Positions 28,725 to 39,954 of a stretch of 64,000 nt of DNA are shown one piece after another (the first letter of the stretch is position 1; every line of letters begins with the position of its first letter). The translations under genes were made by a program, and so were the position numbers. This stretch comes from Kitasatospora aureofaciens (lineage in GTDB: Bacteria; Actinomycetota; Actinomycetes; Streptomycetales; Streptomycetaceae), in assembly GCF_001188955.3 (NCBI RefSeq), contig NZ_JPRF03000014.1:1-64000 (forward strand). The letters are read 5' to 3'. Under the pieces are notes generated by a model. The model ran no database searches. It saw only the letters and a program-made list of their open reading frames with translations, and had not been told where the DNA came from.

Positions 28725-28940
28725 TCAGGCCTCGCCGACGAGGGTGAACCCGGCCCCGTCCACCGCGCTGCGCACCGCCGCCGTCTCCAGCGGCCCGGCG
28801 GAGGCGACAGTGACCCGGCCGCTCGGCGCATCCGCGACGACGTCGATGACGCCGGGGATGGCGGCCAGCCCGGCGCTGACGGTGCGCTCGCAGTGGCCGC
28901 AGCTCATGCCGTCGACGGCGAGGACGGTGGTGATGGACAT
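28725..28940 (-). CDS. heavy-metal-associated (HMA) domain protein, CopZ-like
   Basis: 71 residues forming a single HMA ferredoxin-like domain. The metal-binding motif is GMSCGHC (Cys14, Cys17), with conserved AIPGVIDVVAD and AVDGAGFTL. It probably carries Cu(I) to a P-type ATPase. No CopA-type ATPase or CsoR regulator is adjacent, so it is orphaned from its usual partners in this window. Confidence 0.9.
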   Translation of the reverse strand: MSITTVLAVDGMSCGHCERTVSAGLAAIPGVIDVVADAPSGRVTVASAGPLETAAVRSAVDGAGFTLVGEA

Positions 28941-29295
28941 GGCGGTGCCTCCAATGGCGTGTCAGGGATGATCGGCAGGGCCCGGACGACCGTCGCGCCG
29001 GGGTGGTCTGCGGGCCGACCTGCACCACCACAGCGGAATCCGGCCGCCGCGCCCAGGGACACGCCGCCGGAAGGGCACCATCGAGTGGTTCCGGGAACCA
29101 GCCGGGCCGCGCGCCCGACGGAGGCCGTCGGGGGCTGCCGAACCGGGGCAGGGCCGGTCCGAGGTGCACGGGGTTGTCCGCCCGCACTCGCCACCGCACC
29201 AGCCACCGCACTCACCCCGCCTGAACCGCCCCCGCCCACCTGCCCGTTCCTCCTGACGAACCCTTTCGCCCCATCGCAGGAGCTGTTCTCCCACC
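28941..29295. other. intergenic region
   Basis: No gene or clear structure was found; it should contain the promoters of the divergent HMA and DUF3152 genes. Confidence 0.4.
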
Positions 29296-29973
29296 ATGAA
29301 GCGTTGGAAGCCCTGGCACGGCGCCCTCGCCCTGGCGCTGGTCGCGACGGTGACCGCCGGACTGCTCTGGTGGCAGCCCTGGCACGACGAACCCGCGCCG
29401 CTGGCCTTCACCACCGCGCCCGGCGGTTCCGCCCGCTTCGGCACCGGGGAGCACCTCTACCGCTACAAGGTGCGGGTGGAGGACGGCATCCGGGAGAGCC
29501 CCGAGCAGTTCGCCGCCGAGGTGGACGCGATCCTCGGCGACACCCGGCGCGGCTGGGCGGCGGGGAACACCGCGTCCTTCCAGCGGATGCCCGCCGACCC
29601 AGTGGACTTCACGGTCTACCTGGCGTCCCCCTCGTCCACCGACCGGATCTGCGGCCAGTACGGGCTGGACACCGGTGGCTGGGTCAACTGCGGCGTCCAG
29701 CACCAGGTGGTGATCAACCTCGAGCGGTGGACGGAGCTGTCCGAGTTCTACCAGGGCAGGCCCGAGCTGTACCACGCGCTCGCGGTCAACCACGAGGTCG
29801 GCCACATCCTCGGCAACGGCCACGTCGACTGCCCGGGCCCGGGCGCGCCGGCGCCGGTGATGATGCAGCAGATCAAAGGCCTGCACGGCTGCGTTCCCAA
29901 CGGCTGGCCCTACTCGGACGCCGGCACCCTGCTCACCGGCCCGCCCGTCCAGGCACCGAGCAACGCACCGTAG
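29296..29973 (+). CDS. DUF3152 protein, exported zinc-metalloprotease-like
   Basis: 225 residues. A single N-terminal membrane anchor or signal (GALALALVATVTAGLLWW) is followed by the DUF3152 domain. LYRYKVRVEDGI opens it, a cysteine pair lies at ICGQYG/VNCGVQH, and near residue 165 NHEVGHILGNGH fits the metzincin-type HExxHxxGxxH zinc site. The C-terminus PAPVMMQQIKGLHGCVPNGWPY is diagnostic. Proteolytic activity is inferred from the zinc motif only. ATG 29296 follows AGGAG by about 12 nt. Confidence 0.88.
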   Translation: MKRWKPWHGALALALVATVTAGLLWWQPWHDEPAPLAFTTAPGGSARFGTGEHLYRYKVRVEDGIRESPEQFAAEVDAILGDTRRGWAAGNTASFQRMPADPVDFTVYLASPSSTDRICGQYGLDTGGWVNCGVQHQVVINLERWTELSEFYQGRPELYHALAVNHEVGHILGNGHVDCPGPGAPAPVMMQQIKGLHGCVPNGWPYSDAGTLLTGPPVQAPSNAP

Positions 29974-30111
29974 GCCGGGCCGGTGCGGGCGCCCGGGCGG
30001 GAGCACTTCTCCGGAGCACGGATAATCACTGGTCGGACCGGGTGTCGCCGAACGACGGCCCCCGTCCCGATCGTGTCCGTACCCGTCCGTCCGCGCGTGG
30101 AGTGAAGAACC

Positions 30112-31050
30112 TTGAACGAGGTGGAGAACCTGGACTACCCGGTCCTGCTGGAGGCCGCCGAGGCTGCCGCCCGGGCGACCACGGGCCGGGGCCACGTCGC
30201 CGACTACATCCCGGCCCTCGCCGAGGCCGACCCGGAGGCCTTCGGCATGGCCGTGGCCACCGTCGACGGCGAGCTGTACGGCGTCGGGGACTGGGAGCAG
30301 CCGTTCTCCGTCCAGAGCGTCTCCAAGCTCTTCTCGCTCGCCCTCGCCCTGGCCTACAGCAGCGACGGCGGCGAGGAGCTCTGGCGGGGCGTGGGCCGCG
30401 AGCCCTCCGGCAACCCCTTCAACTCGCTGGTGCAGTTGGAGACCGAGCACGGCATCCCCCGCAACCCCTTCATCAACGCGGGCGCCCTGGTGGTCACCGA
30501 CCGCCTCCAGTCGCTGACCGGCGACGCCTCCGGCGCGGTACGGGAGTTCCTGCGCCGCGAGTCCGGCAACCCGCTGCTGGACACCGACCCGGTGGTCGCC
30601 GCCTCCGAGGCGGCACACGGCCACCGCAACGCCGCGCTGGCCCACTTCATCGCCAGCCACGGCAACCTGCAGAACCCGGTCGAGACCGTGCTGGAGCACT
30701 ACTACGCCCACTGCGCCATCGCCACCAGCTGCCGCGACCTCGTGCTGGCCGGTGCCTTCCTCGCCCGCTACGGCGTGCGGACCGACGGCACCCGCCTGAT
30801 GACCCGCAGCGAGGCCAAGCGGATCAACGCCGTCCTGCTCACCTGCGGCACCTACGACGCCGCCGGCGAGTTCGCCTTCCGGGTCGGCCTGCCCGGCAAG
30901 AGCGGCGTCGGCGGCGGCGTCCTGGCCATACTCCCCGGCCGCGCCGCAATCTGCGCCTGGGGCCCCCGCCTCGACCAGGCCGGCAACTCCGTCGCCGCCG
31001 TGACCGCCCTGGACACCCTCACCACCCTCTCGGGCTGCTCGGTCTTCTGA
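30112..31050 (+). CDS. glsA: glutaminase (serine-dependent beta-lactamase-like fold)
   Basis: 312 residues. The family catalytic S-x-x-K is Ser69-Val-Ser-Lys72 in FSVQSVSKLFSLALAL. Other signatures: EPSGNPFNSLVQLE, PRNPFINAGALVV, SHGNLQNPVETVLEHYYAHCAI and KSGVGGGVLAILPGRAAICAWGPRLD. It converts glutamine to glutamate and ammonia. TTG 30112 has GGAG about 8 nt upstream; GTG 30121 is an in-frame alternative. It converges on glmS over a shared terminator. Confidence 0.95.
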   Translation: MNEVENLDYPVLLEAAEAAARATTGRGHVADYIPALAEADPEAFGMAVATVDGELYGVGDWEQPFSVQSVSKLFSLALALAYSSDGGEELWRGVGREPSGNPFNSLVQLETEHGIPRNPFINAGALVVTDRLQSLTGDASGAVREFLRRESGNPLLDTDPVVAASEAAHGHRNAALAHFIASHGNLQNPVETVLEHYYAHCAIATSCRDLVLAGAFLARYGVRTDGTRLMTRSEAKRINAVLLTCGTYDAAGEFAFRVGLPGKSGVGGGVLAILPGRAAICAWGPRLDQAGNSVAAVTALDTLTTLSGCSVF

Positions 31051-31059
31051 CAGCCGGAA

Positions 31060-31088
31060 GGCCCGGTCGAGAACGTCGCGACCGGGCC
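31060..31088. terminator. bidirectional terminator between glsA and glmS
   Basis: Stem GGCCCGGTC (31060-31068) / GACCGGGCC (31080-31088) with an 11-nt loop, centred in the 63-bp gap between the converging genes. Confidence 0.75.
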
Positions 31089-31113
31089 GAAACGGCCTTG
31101 CAAAGAAACGGAC

Positions 31114-32940
<1,827 letters not shown>

Positions 32941-33049
32941 ACGTGGACTCCTCCAGAGATAGGGGATGGACCGGGCTCAGCCGCGACCGGGCCGGCTGCC
33001 GGGCCCGGCTGTCGCGCTCAGCCCTCACTGCACTCAGCCGAAACCGGGC

Positions 33050-33325
33050 TCAGCCGTACACGATCCGGCGCAGCTGGCGGGCCGAGAGTTCCGGCGCCGC
33101 GACGCGGCGGGCGGGCAGTTCCTCGGCGAGCCGGGCGAAGATCCGTTCGTTGGTGAGGCCTCGTGCCTGCAGCTCGCCGTGGCGGCGACGGACGTACTCC
33201 TCGGTGGTCTCGGAGAAGTACGCCAGCACCTCCGCCACGACCCTCGCCGCCTCCCGGGGCCCGAGCGGGCTGGTCCGGGCGAGGTGGGCGAGGAGGTCTT
33301 CGTGAGGGTGGGGTGAGCTCGGCAC
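33050..33325 (-). CDS. small conserved helical protein upstream of glmS
   Basis: 91 residues, mostly amphipathic helices, with a long charged central segment (YFSETTEEYVRRRHGELQARGLTNERIFARLAEELPARRV). No signal or membrane segment and no domain I can name. Its position directly before glmS and the third-position GC bias support a real gene; it may be co-transcribed with glmS. Confidence 0.7.
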   Translation of the reverse strand: MPSSPHPHEDLLAHLARTSPLGPREAARVVAEVLAYFSETTEEYVRRRHGELQARGLTNERIFARLAEELPARRVAAPELSARQLRRIVYG

Positions 33326-33517
33326 GAGTGAAGACTCTAGGCCGCGTCACTCCTCGAAGCCAAAGATCTTGCCCGGAATCGGGCAGACTTCGCGACTTTC
33401 GGTCCAGGTAACCCCTCGGACCCCCTCCTGCCACCTTCCCGACGGTCTCTTGATGCCGCGCCGACTCCGCCCTTAGCGTGATCTCCGGCACACCGCCGAA
33501 GACCGGAGGGCTTGCTG

Positions 33518-35368
33518 ATGTGCGGGATCACCGGATGGATCGCCTACGACCGCGACCTGACCGCCGAACGGAACGTCCTCGACGCCATGACGGCCACCCA
33601 GGTCTGCCGCGGCCCCGACGCCGGCGGCGTCCACCTGGAGCCGCACGCCGCGCTCGGCCACCGCCGCCTCGCGGTGATCGACATCGAGGGCGGCGTCCAG
33701 CCGATGACCGTCGACCACGACGGCCGCCCGCTGGCCGTGCTCAGCTACAGCGGCGAGGTGTACAACCACCGCGAGCTGCGTGCGGAACTGGAGGCGGCCG
33801 GGCACCGGTTCCGCACCCGCAGCGACACCGAGGTCGTGCTGCGCGCCTACCTGGAGTGGGGCGAGCGCCTGGCCGAACGGCTGAACGGCATGTTCGCCCT
33901 CGCGGTCTGGGACTCCCGGCGCGAGGAGCTGCTGCTGGTCCGCGACCGGATGGGCGTCAAGCCGCTCTACTACCACCCCACCCCCGACGGCGTGGTGTTC
34001 GGCTCAGAGATGAAGGCGGTCCTGGCCCACCCCTGGGTCCGCGCCGTGGTCGACCTGGACGGGCTGCGCGAGCTGCTCGCCCACACCCGCACCCCCGGCC
34101 TCACCCCGTACCGGGACGTCCTGGAGGTCCGGCCCGGGCACGTGGTGCGGGTGCGCCGCGGCGGCGTCTCGGTGCGCCGCTACTGGGCCCTGGAGGCGCG
34201 TGAGCACGCCGACAGCCTGGAGGCGACGATCGCCACCGTCCGGGCGCTGCTGGACGACATCGTCCACCGCCAGCTGGAGTCGGACGTGCCGCTCTGCTCG
34301 CTGCTCTCCGGCGGCCTGGACTCCAGCGCCGTCACCGCCCTCGCCGCCAGGACGCTGGCCGCCGCCGGCGCCGGCCCGGTGCGCTCCTTCGCGGTGGACT
34401 TCGCGGGGCGACCGCAGGACTTCCACGCCGACCCGGTCCGGCAGTCCCAGGACGGCCCGTTCGCCCGGCTGCTCGCCGACCACGTCGGCGCCGACCACAG
34501 CGTGATCGAGCTGGACGCCGCCGAGCTCGCCGACCCGGCCCTGCGCTCCGCGACCGTGCGCGCCCGCGACCTGCCGAACGGCGTCGGCGACATGGACGTC
34601 TCGCTGCTGCTGCTCTTCCGGGACGTGCGCCGCCACTCCACCGTCGCGCTGTCCGGCGAGTCCGCGGACGAACTCTTCGGCGGCTACCGCTGGTTCCACG
34701 ACCCGGAGGCCGTGGCCACCGACGACTTCCCGTGGGCCGCCAGCGTCGCCGCCATCGCCGGCACCGGCTCCGCCCCGCGCGAGCGGCTGCTCGACGCCGA
34801 CCTGCTCCGCAAGCTCGACCTGGAGGGCTACCGCCGGGCCCGCTACCGCGAGGCGCTCGCCGAGGTCCCGCACCTGGACGGCGCCGACCCGCTCGAGCGG
34901 CGGATGCGCGAGATCTCGTACCTCAACCTGACCCGCTTCGTCTGCATCCTGCTCGACCGCAAGGACCGGATGAGCATGGCCAACGGCCTGGAGGTGCGGG
35001 TGCCGTTCTGCGACCACCGGCTGGTCCAGTACGTCTTCAACACGCCGTGGGCGATGAAATCCTTCGACGGCCGGGAGAAGAGCCTGCTGCGCGCCGCCGT
35101 CCGGGACGTGCTGCCGGCCGAGGTCGCCGACCGGGCGAAGAGCCCGTACCCGGTGTCGATGGACCCGCGCTACCCGGCGCAACTGCGCACCGAGCTCGCC
35201 CGGCTGGCCGCCGGGCGGAAGTCCCCGGCCCTCGACCTGCTCGACCGGCGGCGCCTCGCCGACGCGCTCGCCCCCGACACCGACCCCCAGTCCGTGCGAC
35301 TGGCCGTCGACCTCGCGCTGGACCTCGACGCCTGGCTGACGGAGTACCCGGTGACCCTGGAGCTCTGA
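33518..35368 (+). CDS. asnB: asparagine synthase (glutamine-hydrolysing)
   Basis: 616 residues. ATG 33518 must be the start because Cys2 (MCGITGWIAYD) is the glutaminase nucleophile; the TTG six bases earlier would bury it. GGAGGG lies 8 nt upstream. GATase-2 domain about 1-210 with CRGPDAGG, HRRLAVID, YSGEVYNH and SDTEVVL. The ATP-pyrophosphatase synthetase domain has SGGLDSSAVTAL near 264 and GESADELFGGY and RVPFCDHRLVQY later. Members of this subgroup may amidate free aspartate or act in secondary metabolism or envelope modification. Divergent from the glmS operon. Confidence 0.92.
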   Translation: MCGITGWIAYDRDLTAERNVLDAMTATQVCRGPDAGGVHLEPHAALGHRRLAVIDIEGGVQPMTVDHDGRPLAVLSYSGEVYNHRELRAELEAAGHRFRTRSDTEVVLRAYLEWGERLAERLNGMFALAVWDSRREELLLVRDRMGVKPLYYHPTPDGVVFGSEMKAVLAHPWVRAVVDLDGLRELLAHTRTPGLTPYRDVLEVRPGHVVRVRRGGVSVRRYWALEAREHADSLEATIATVRALLDDIVHRQLESDVPLCSLLSGGLDSSAVTALAARTLAAAGAGPVRSFAVDFAGRPQDFHADPVRQSQDGPFARLLADHVGADHSVIELDAAELADPALRSATVRARDLPNGVGDMDVSLLLLFRDVRRHSTVALSGESADELFGGYRWFHDPEAVATDDFPWAASVAAIAGTGSAPRERLLDADLLRKLDLEGYRRARYREALAEVPHLDGADPLERRMREISYLNLTRFVCILLDRKDRMSMANGLEVRVPFCDHRLVQYVFNTPWAMKSFDGREKSLLRAAVRDVLPAEVADRAKSPYPVSMDPRYPAQLRTELARLAAGRKSPALDLLDRRRLADALAPDTDPQSVRLAVDLALDLDAWLTEYPVTLEL

Positions 35369-35637
35369 CGCCCGCCCGGACGGTGCGGCGGCCCCCTCGG
35401 GCGGGCCGCTGAGCCGTTCGGGTGAGCGGGCGGCACCGTGGCTCCCGGCGGGCGGTTGGTCACCCGTACCGCCGCTGACGCATGATCACCCGGAACGGTC
35501 CCTGCGCGTCGGGCTGCACGAGCGATGCGGTAGCGTCGCCGACACCTCCCGAATGGCGGGCGAAAACGCGGACTCCCGCCCCCGTGCCGTCAGGATGGGA
35601 GCGAACCGTTCACCTCGATCCGCCGGGGGATCCCGTC

Positions 35638-36753
35638 ATGCAGCCGCGATTCTTCGCGATTCTCACCGCCCTGCTCCTGGGCGTCCTGGGCCTGGGCTCG
35701 GTGGCCGTGACCGACTGGTCGCCCGCGGCAGCCACGTCCCCGGCCGCCACGACCGCGCCGGGAGGCGGTGCGGGCGCCCGGCCGGCCGCGGTCGGCGGGG
35801 CGAGCGCCACCCCGACCGGCGACCCGGCGGTGTGGACCCGCTCGACGCTGCGCAACAAGATGATGGCCGAGATGGACGCCACCGACCCGGGCGTCGCCCT
35901 CGCCGACCTCGACAAGATCACCAAGGAGAAGCCGTACACCGTGCGCTTCTGCCACCCGATCGCGCACGAGCTCGGCCACGCGGCGGTCAAGCGCTACCAC
36001 GAGGACTTCCAGAAGGTCATCTCCTTCCCGCACGAGACCTGCGCGGCCGGCTACCTGCACGGCGCGGTCGAGGAGATGCTCAACGCCTCCACCCAGCCGG
36101 AGGTGGACCTGCTCAAGCTGTGCGCCCCCCAGAACACCGGCCCCTGCATCCACGGCGTCGGCCACGGCACGATGTTCGTCGCCAAGCAGGACGTCGCCAA
36201 GGCCCGCGACCTGTGCAACAAGTTCACCTCCGACCAGAACCGGATCCGCTGCTCCGAGGGCCTGTTCATGCAGCTCTTCGGTCCGGACGAGGAGGACGAG
36301 CAGGCCAAGGCCAACCTGCCCGCCGACAAGCTCGCCCAGGACCCGCTGTACCCGTGCAAGGACCAGCCGTCGCTGTTCCAGTCGGCCTGCTTCTTCTACG
36401 CCCCGACCTTCTATCTGTCCTCGCACGACTACCCGAACCACCCCGAGGTCTACGCCGAGGCACTCAAGTGGTGCCTCAACGGCAAGGCCAGCGGCGGAGC
36501 CGCGGACTGCAGCCGCGGCGTCGGCTCCCGGACCATGAAGTACAACCTGGACCGCGAGGACTGGGCCGCCCAGCAGTGCGCCACCGCCGCCGACGGCTGG
36601 CAGCGCAAGGCCTGCGCGGAGGGGCTGGTCAGCTACTACACGGTCAACTACACCGACGGCGGCGCGGCCGGGCGGCTCTGCGCGAAGATCACCAACAAGG
36701 AGATGCAGGGCTACTGCCGTTCGGCGGGCGGACTGTCCCGCTCCCTGGACTGA
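35638..36753 (+). CDS. exported Cys/His-rich protein with HExxH motif
   Basis: 371 residues. The N-terminal signal or anchor (RFFAILTALLLGVLGLGSVAV) is followed by a Thr/Ala/Gly linker to about residue 65. The rest carries many cysteines and repeated His motifs: CHPIAHELGHAAVKRY, CAAGYLHGAVEE, CIHGVGHGTMF, and later CSEGLFMQLFG and CAEGLVSYYTVNY. HELGH is a zinc HExxH candidate, and the spaced CxxG-hydrophobic-HG repeats suggest a helical metal- or disulfide-rich repeat fold. I know of no characterised function. ATG 35638 with GGGGGA upstream; a strong terminator follows the gene. Confidence 0.75.
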   Translation: MQPRFFAILTALLLGVLGLGSVAVTDWSPAAATSPAATTAPGGGAGARPAAVGGASATPTGDPAVWTRSTLRNKMMAEMDATDPGVALADLDKITKEKPYTVRFCHPIAHELGHAAVKRYHEDFQKVISFPHETCAAGYLHGAVEEMLNASTQPEVDLLKLCAPQNTGPCIHGVGHGTMFVAKQDVAKARDLCNKFTSDQNRIRCSEGLFMQLFGPDEEDEQAKANLPADKLAQDPLYPCKDQPSLFQSACFFYAPTFYLSSHDYPNHPEVYAEALKWCLNGKASGGAADCSRGVGSRTMKYNLDREDWAAQQCATAADGWQRKACAEGLVSYYTVNYTDGGAAGRLCAKITNKEMQGYCRSAGGLSRSLD

Positions 36754-36821
36754 CCGCCGGACTGACCGCCGGACCGGTCGAGGGACCGGTCAGCGAACCG
36801 GTCGTCCCCGTCCCACCTGCT

Positions 36822-36847
36822 GGGCCCGCGCCGCACGGCGCGGGCCC
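36822..36847 (+). terminator. terminator after the Cys/His-rich exported protein
   Basis: 11-bp perfect stem GGGCCCGCGCC (36822-36832) / GGCGCGGGCCC (36837-36847), loop GCAC, followed by GTTT. Confidence 0.85.
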
Positions 36848-36940
36848 GTTTGCGTAGGATCACCCGACCATCGCCTGATCAGGGTGCGCCGAGGACGCCG
36901 CGCCTGGCCCGGTCCCACCACGGCCTCCCTGGAGCACGCC

Positions 36941-38365
36941 ATGACCACCGAGGACTTCCGCAGCGCCGCCCGCGCCACCGCCGACCTGGTCTCCGACTAC
37001 CTCGCCGAACTGCCCGCGCGCCCGGTCTGGCAGCCGATGGGCGACACCGCCCGGAAGACCCTGCTCGACGCCCCGCTGCCCGCCGAGGGCCGCCCGCTCG
37101 GAGAACTGCTGGCCGCCATCGAGCGGGACGTCCTCCCCCACCCCATGGGCAACGGCAGCCCCCGCTTCTTCGGCTGGGTCAACTCCGCCCCCGCGCCCGC
37201 CGGGGTGCTCGCCACCCTCGCCGCCGCCGCGATGAACCCCAGCTCGGCCGGTGGCGACCACGCCGACATCCACCTCGAACGCGCCGTCGTCCGCTGGATA
37301 GCCGAACTGGTCGACTTCCCGCATCCGCCCGGCGGCGGGCTGCTCACCTCCGGCACCTCGATGGCGACCATCGTGTGCCTCGCCGCCGCCCGCAACCGCG
37401 CCGCCCGCCGGGCCGGGCACGACGTCCGCGAGGAGGGCCTGGCCGGGCTGCCGCCGCTGATCGGCTACGTCACCGGCGAGACCCACTCCTGCGTGCGCAA
37501 GGCCGCCGAGCTCCTCGGCCTCGGCAGCAGGCACCTGCGCACCGTCGCCACCGGGCCGGACGGGCGCTTCGACCCCGTCGAGCTCGGGGCGGCCGTCGAG
37601 CGCGACCGCGCGGCCGGGCTGCTGCCCTTCCTGGTGGTCGCCTCGGCCGGCACCGTCGGCACCGGCGCGGTGGACGAGTTCGGCCCGATCGCCGACCTCT
37701 GCGAGGAGCAGGGCCTGTGGCTGCACGTGGACGGCGCGTACGGCGCCTTCGGCCGCCTCGACCCCGCGATCGCCCACCGCTACGCCGGCCTGGAGCGCGC
37801 CGACTCGCTCGCCCTCGACCCGCACAAGTGGCTCGGCGTCCCGGTCGACTGCGGCTGCGCCCTGGTGCGCGACACCGACGAACTGCGCGCCACCTTCAGC
37901 CTCGTCCCGTCCTACCTGCGCGACGAGGCGGCCGGGGCGCTCGGCTGGTTCTCCGAGTACGGCACCGAGCAGACCCGCCCGTTCCGCGCCCTCAAGGTCT
38001 GGGCCACCATCGCCCACCGCGGCCGCACCGGCCTCGCCCGGGACATCGCCCACTGCACCGCCCTCGCCCGTCGGCTCGGTGAACTGGTCGAGGCGGACGA
38101 CGAGTTGGAGCTGCTGGCCGAGGTGCAGACCTCCATCGTCGCGTTCCGCCACCGGACCACCGGACTGGACGGGACGGAGCTGAACGCCCTCAACCGCGAC
38201 CTGCCGGTCGCCGTCCAGCGGCGCGGCCGGGTCTTCGTCACCGGCGCCCGGTTCGGCGGGCAGGAGATGCTCCGCGCCTGCCTGCTGAACGCCGCGACCA
38301 CCGAGGAGGACCTCCACCTCCTGCTCGCCGAGGTGAAGGCCGCCGCCCGGACGCTGCTGCCGTAA
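36941..38365 (+). CDS. PLP-dependent aromatic-L-amino-acid decarboxylase-family protein
   Basis: 474 residues. ATG 36941 with GGAG 6 nt upstream. Group II decarboxylase fold: HPRFFGWVNSAPAP-like segment, LLTSGTSMATIVCLAAARN, ETHSCVRKAAELLGLG, SAGTVGTGAVDEF, HVDGAYGAFG (PLP-binding Asp) and DPHKWLGVPVDCG with Lys near 296 forming the Schiff base. Substrate (aromatic amino acid or related) cannot be told. A monocistronic gene between two strong terminator-like regions. Confidence 0.92.
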   Translation: MTTEDFRSAARATADLVSDYLAELPARPVWQPMGDTARKTLLDAPLPAEGRPLGELLAAIERDVLPHPMGNGSPRFFGWVNSAPAPAGVLATLAAAAMNPSSAGGDHADIHLERAVVRWIAELVDFPHPPGGGLLTSGTSMATIVCLAAARNRAARRAGHDVREEGLAGLPPLIGYVTGETHSCVRKAAELLGLGSRHLRTVATGPDGRFDPVELGAAVERDRAAGLLPFLVVASAGTVGTGAVDEFGPIADLCEEQGLWLHVDGAYGAFGRLDPAIAHRYAGLERADSLALDPHKWLGVPVDCGCALVRDTDELRATFSLVPSYLRDEAAGALGWFSEYGTEQTRPFRALKVWATIAHRGRTGLARDIAHCTALARRLGELVEADDELELLAEVQTSIVAFRHRTTGLDGTELNALNRDLPVAVQRRGRVFVTGARFGGQEMLRACLLNAATTEEDLHLLLAEVKAAARTLLP

Positions 38366-38442
38366 CACACCGTCGCAGACCTTTACCACCAGGTCACGGC
38401 CGCTTCGCGATCAGGAAACACCGGTCGGGCACGGTGGAGGCC

Positions 38443-38868
38443 ATGGAGCACTCGAAGACTTCCCTGCACCGCGCCCGCCGCTGGCGCCGCGACACCGTCG
38501 AGCTCGCCGCCGCCTTCCTCTCCGTCACCGCGGCCGACCTGATCGCGAAGGTCGTCCTCCACGGTTCCGACGGCCCGATCGTCCTCGCCACCTCCGCCCT
38601 CGCACTGCTCACCGCGGCCCTGCTGCACGCCTGGTGGTCCCCGCACGCCCCTCCCCCGACCGTCCTGTGGCGGGTGCGCACCACCGCGCTGGCGCACACC
38701 CACACCACGCTCGCCGACCACCAGATCACGCTGCTCTCGCTCCACCCCCACCCCACCACCGACGAACTCTTCCTCCGCACCCCGCACACCCTCACCCCCG
38801 CCGCCCTGAGCACCCTCCTCACCACGAGCGGCCACACCCTCCAGGACACCCCGACCCGGATCGCCTGA
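38443..38868 (+). CDS. small membrane protein, two TM segments
   Basis: 141 residues from ATG 38443 (GTG 38434 is an alternative three codons upstream). Two predicted membrane helices (about 19-37 and 45-63) are followed by a His/Thr/Leu-rich cytosolic or external tail of about 75 residues. No recognised domain; resembles small uncharacterised Streptomyces membrane proteins. Confidence 0.65.
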   Translation: MEHSKTSLHRARRWRRDTVELAAAFLSVTAADLIAKVVLHGSDGPIVLATSALALLTAALLHAWWSPHAPPPTVLWRVRTTALAHTHTTLADHQITLLSLHPHPTTDELFLRTPHTLTPAALSTLLTTSGHTLQDTPTRIA

Positions 38869-38880
38869 CCGGAACGGGCC

Positions 38881-39567
38881 TCAGACCTCGACCTCGACGG
38901 CCGTGCGGATCTCCAGTGCGCGCTTGGCCAGGTCGTCCGGGCGGGTCTCGCCGGTCCCGTCGATGACGGCGCCGACGGTCGTGCCGTCCGCCCAGATGCA
39001 GATGGTCCGGGAGGTGGCGGAATCGCCCAGGACGGCGCAGTCGAGCGCGCCGCCGAGCGGGCCGGCCGGGTGGTCCTGGCGCTCCCGGATGGGCTCGTTG
39101 TCGGGCCAGCGGGAGACGTCGGAGCCCCAGCCCGCGCCGAACTGCCGGTCCAGTTCCCCGCGGGCGTCCGGGAAGCTCCCCGTCATCCCGGCCACCAGCA
39201 GGCTCCTCCGGCCCGAGCCGGCGGGGCCGTAGCCCGCCACGGACACGTCCCGGTAGGGCCTCAACGCGGTCAGGGCCCGGTGGAGGCGGGCGCGTTCGGT
39301 CGTGACCACCTTGTCGTCCGGCGTCCGCTCCTGGTCGCCGATCCGGTCCGCCAGGACGATCCGGTGCGAAGGTGGGGCCCCGGCACCGGTCACCGCGGCC
39401 ACGGTCAGGGCCGCGAACAGGGCGACGACCACCCCGCCCGCGATCCAGGCCTTGCGGGGAACCGTGCGGTACCGGGGCAGCGGGGCCACCGGTTCCAGGG
39501 TGTTGGCCCAGATCGCCTGCAGGCCGGTGGGTCTCTCGGACGGCTGCTGGTTCTCCATGCCCGGCAT
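38881..39567 (-). CDS. membrane-anchored hypothetical protein
   Basis: 228 residues from ATG 39567; ATG 39558 is an alternative. A cytosolic segment of about 40 residues, one TM helix (AWIAGGVVVALFAALTVAAVTGA) and an external domain with CAVLGDSATSRTICIWADGTTVGAVI. That pattern (a Cys pair and IWADG near the C-terminus) occurs in anchored actinomycete proteins of unknown function. Tail-to-tail with the 38443 gene, 12 bp apart. Confidence 0.75.
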   Translation of the reverse strand: MPGMENQQPSERPTGLQAIWANTLEPVAPLPRYRTVPRKAWIAGGVVVALFAALTVAAVTGAGAPPSHRIVLADRIGDQERTPDDKVVTTERARLHRALTALRPYRDVSVAGYGPAGSGRRSLLVAGMTGSFPDARGELDRQFGAGWGSDVSRWPDNEPIRERQDHPAGPLGGALDCAVLGDSATSRTICIWADGTTVGAVIDGTGETRPDDLAKRALEIRTAVEVEV

Positions 39568-39707
39568 GTCATCCCATTCGTGCAAACAAGCGTTCAACAG
39601 ATCGCCGGATGACACGTCAGCACGCGAATGGTCCGCGCCGGTATTCAAAGCCGACGGACCGGCGGCGGGCGCCCCAGCACCCGCCGCCGGTCCGGTCGGT
39701 TTTCCGC

Positions 39708-39953
39708 TCAGCCCTTGGTCGCCGGCTGCACCGTGCACAGCGTGTTGCCCAGCATGGCGCCGAAGCCGCCGAGCAGCGAGTTGACCACGCTCCGGCAGGC
39801 GGCCGCCTCCTGCGGGGTCTTGGGGCCGTTGTTGCCGGTGTTGCTGGTGCTGTTGATGCTGGTGTTGGCGGCGGCCGACTGGGCGAGGGCGAGCGGCGCG
39901 GCCAATAGCAGGGCGCAACAGGCCGCGGCGAGGGCGGAGTTCTTCACGGACAT
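39708..39953 (-). CDS. small secreted protein
   Basis: 81 residues. A clear Sec signal (SALAAACCALLLAAPLALAQSAAA) is followed by a mature part of about 55 residues with an Asn/Ser/Thr-rich start (NTSINSTSNTGNNGPKTPQ) and two cysteines (CRSV, NTLC) around VVNSLLGGFGAMLGN. The size, export and Cys pair recall surface-active aerial-hypha proteins, but it is not a recognisable chaplin or rodlin. AAGGGG 7 nt before ATG 39953 is the ribosome binding site and lies within a long hairpin. Confidence 0.8.
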   Translation of the reverse strand: MSVKNSALAAACCALLLAAPLALAQSAAANTSINSTSNTGNNGPKTPQEAAACRSVVNSLLGGFGAMLGNTLCTVQPATKG

Positions 39954-39954
39954 C

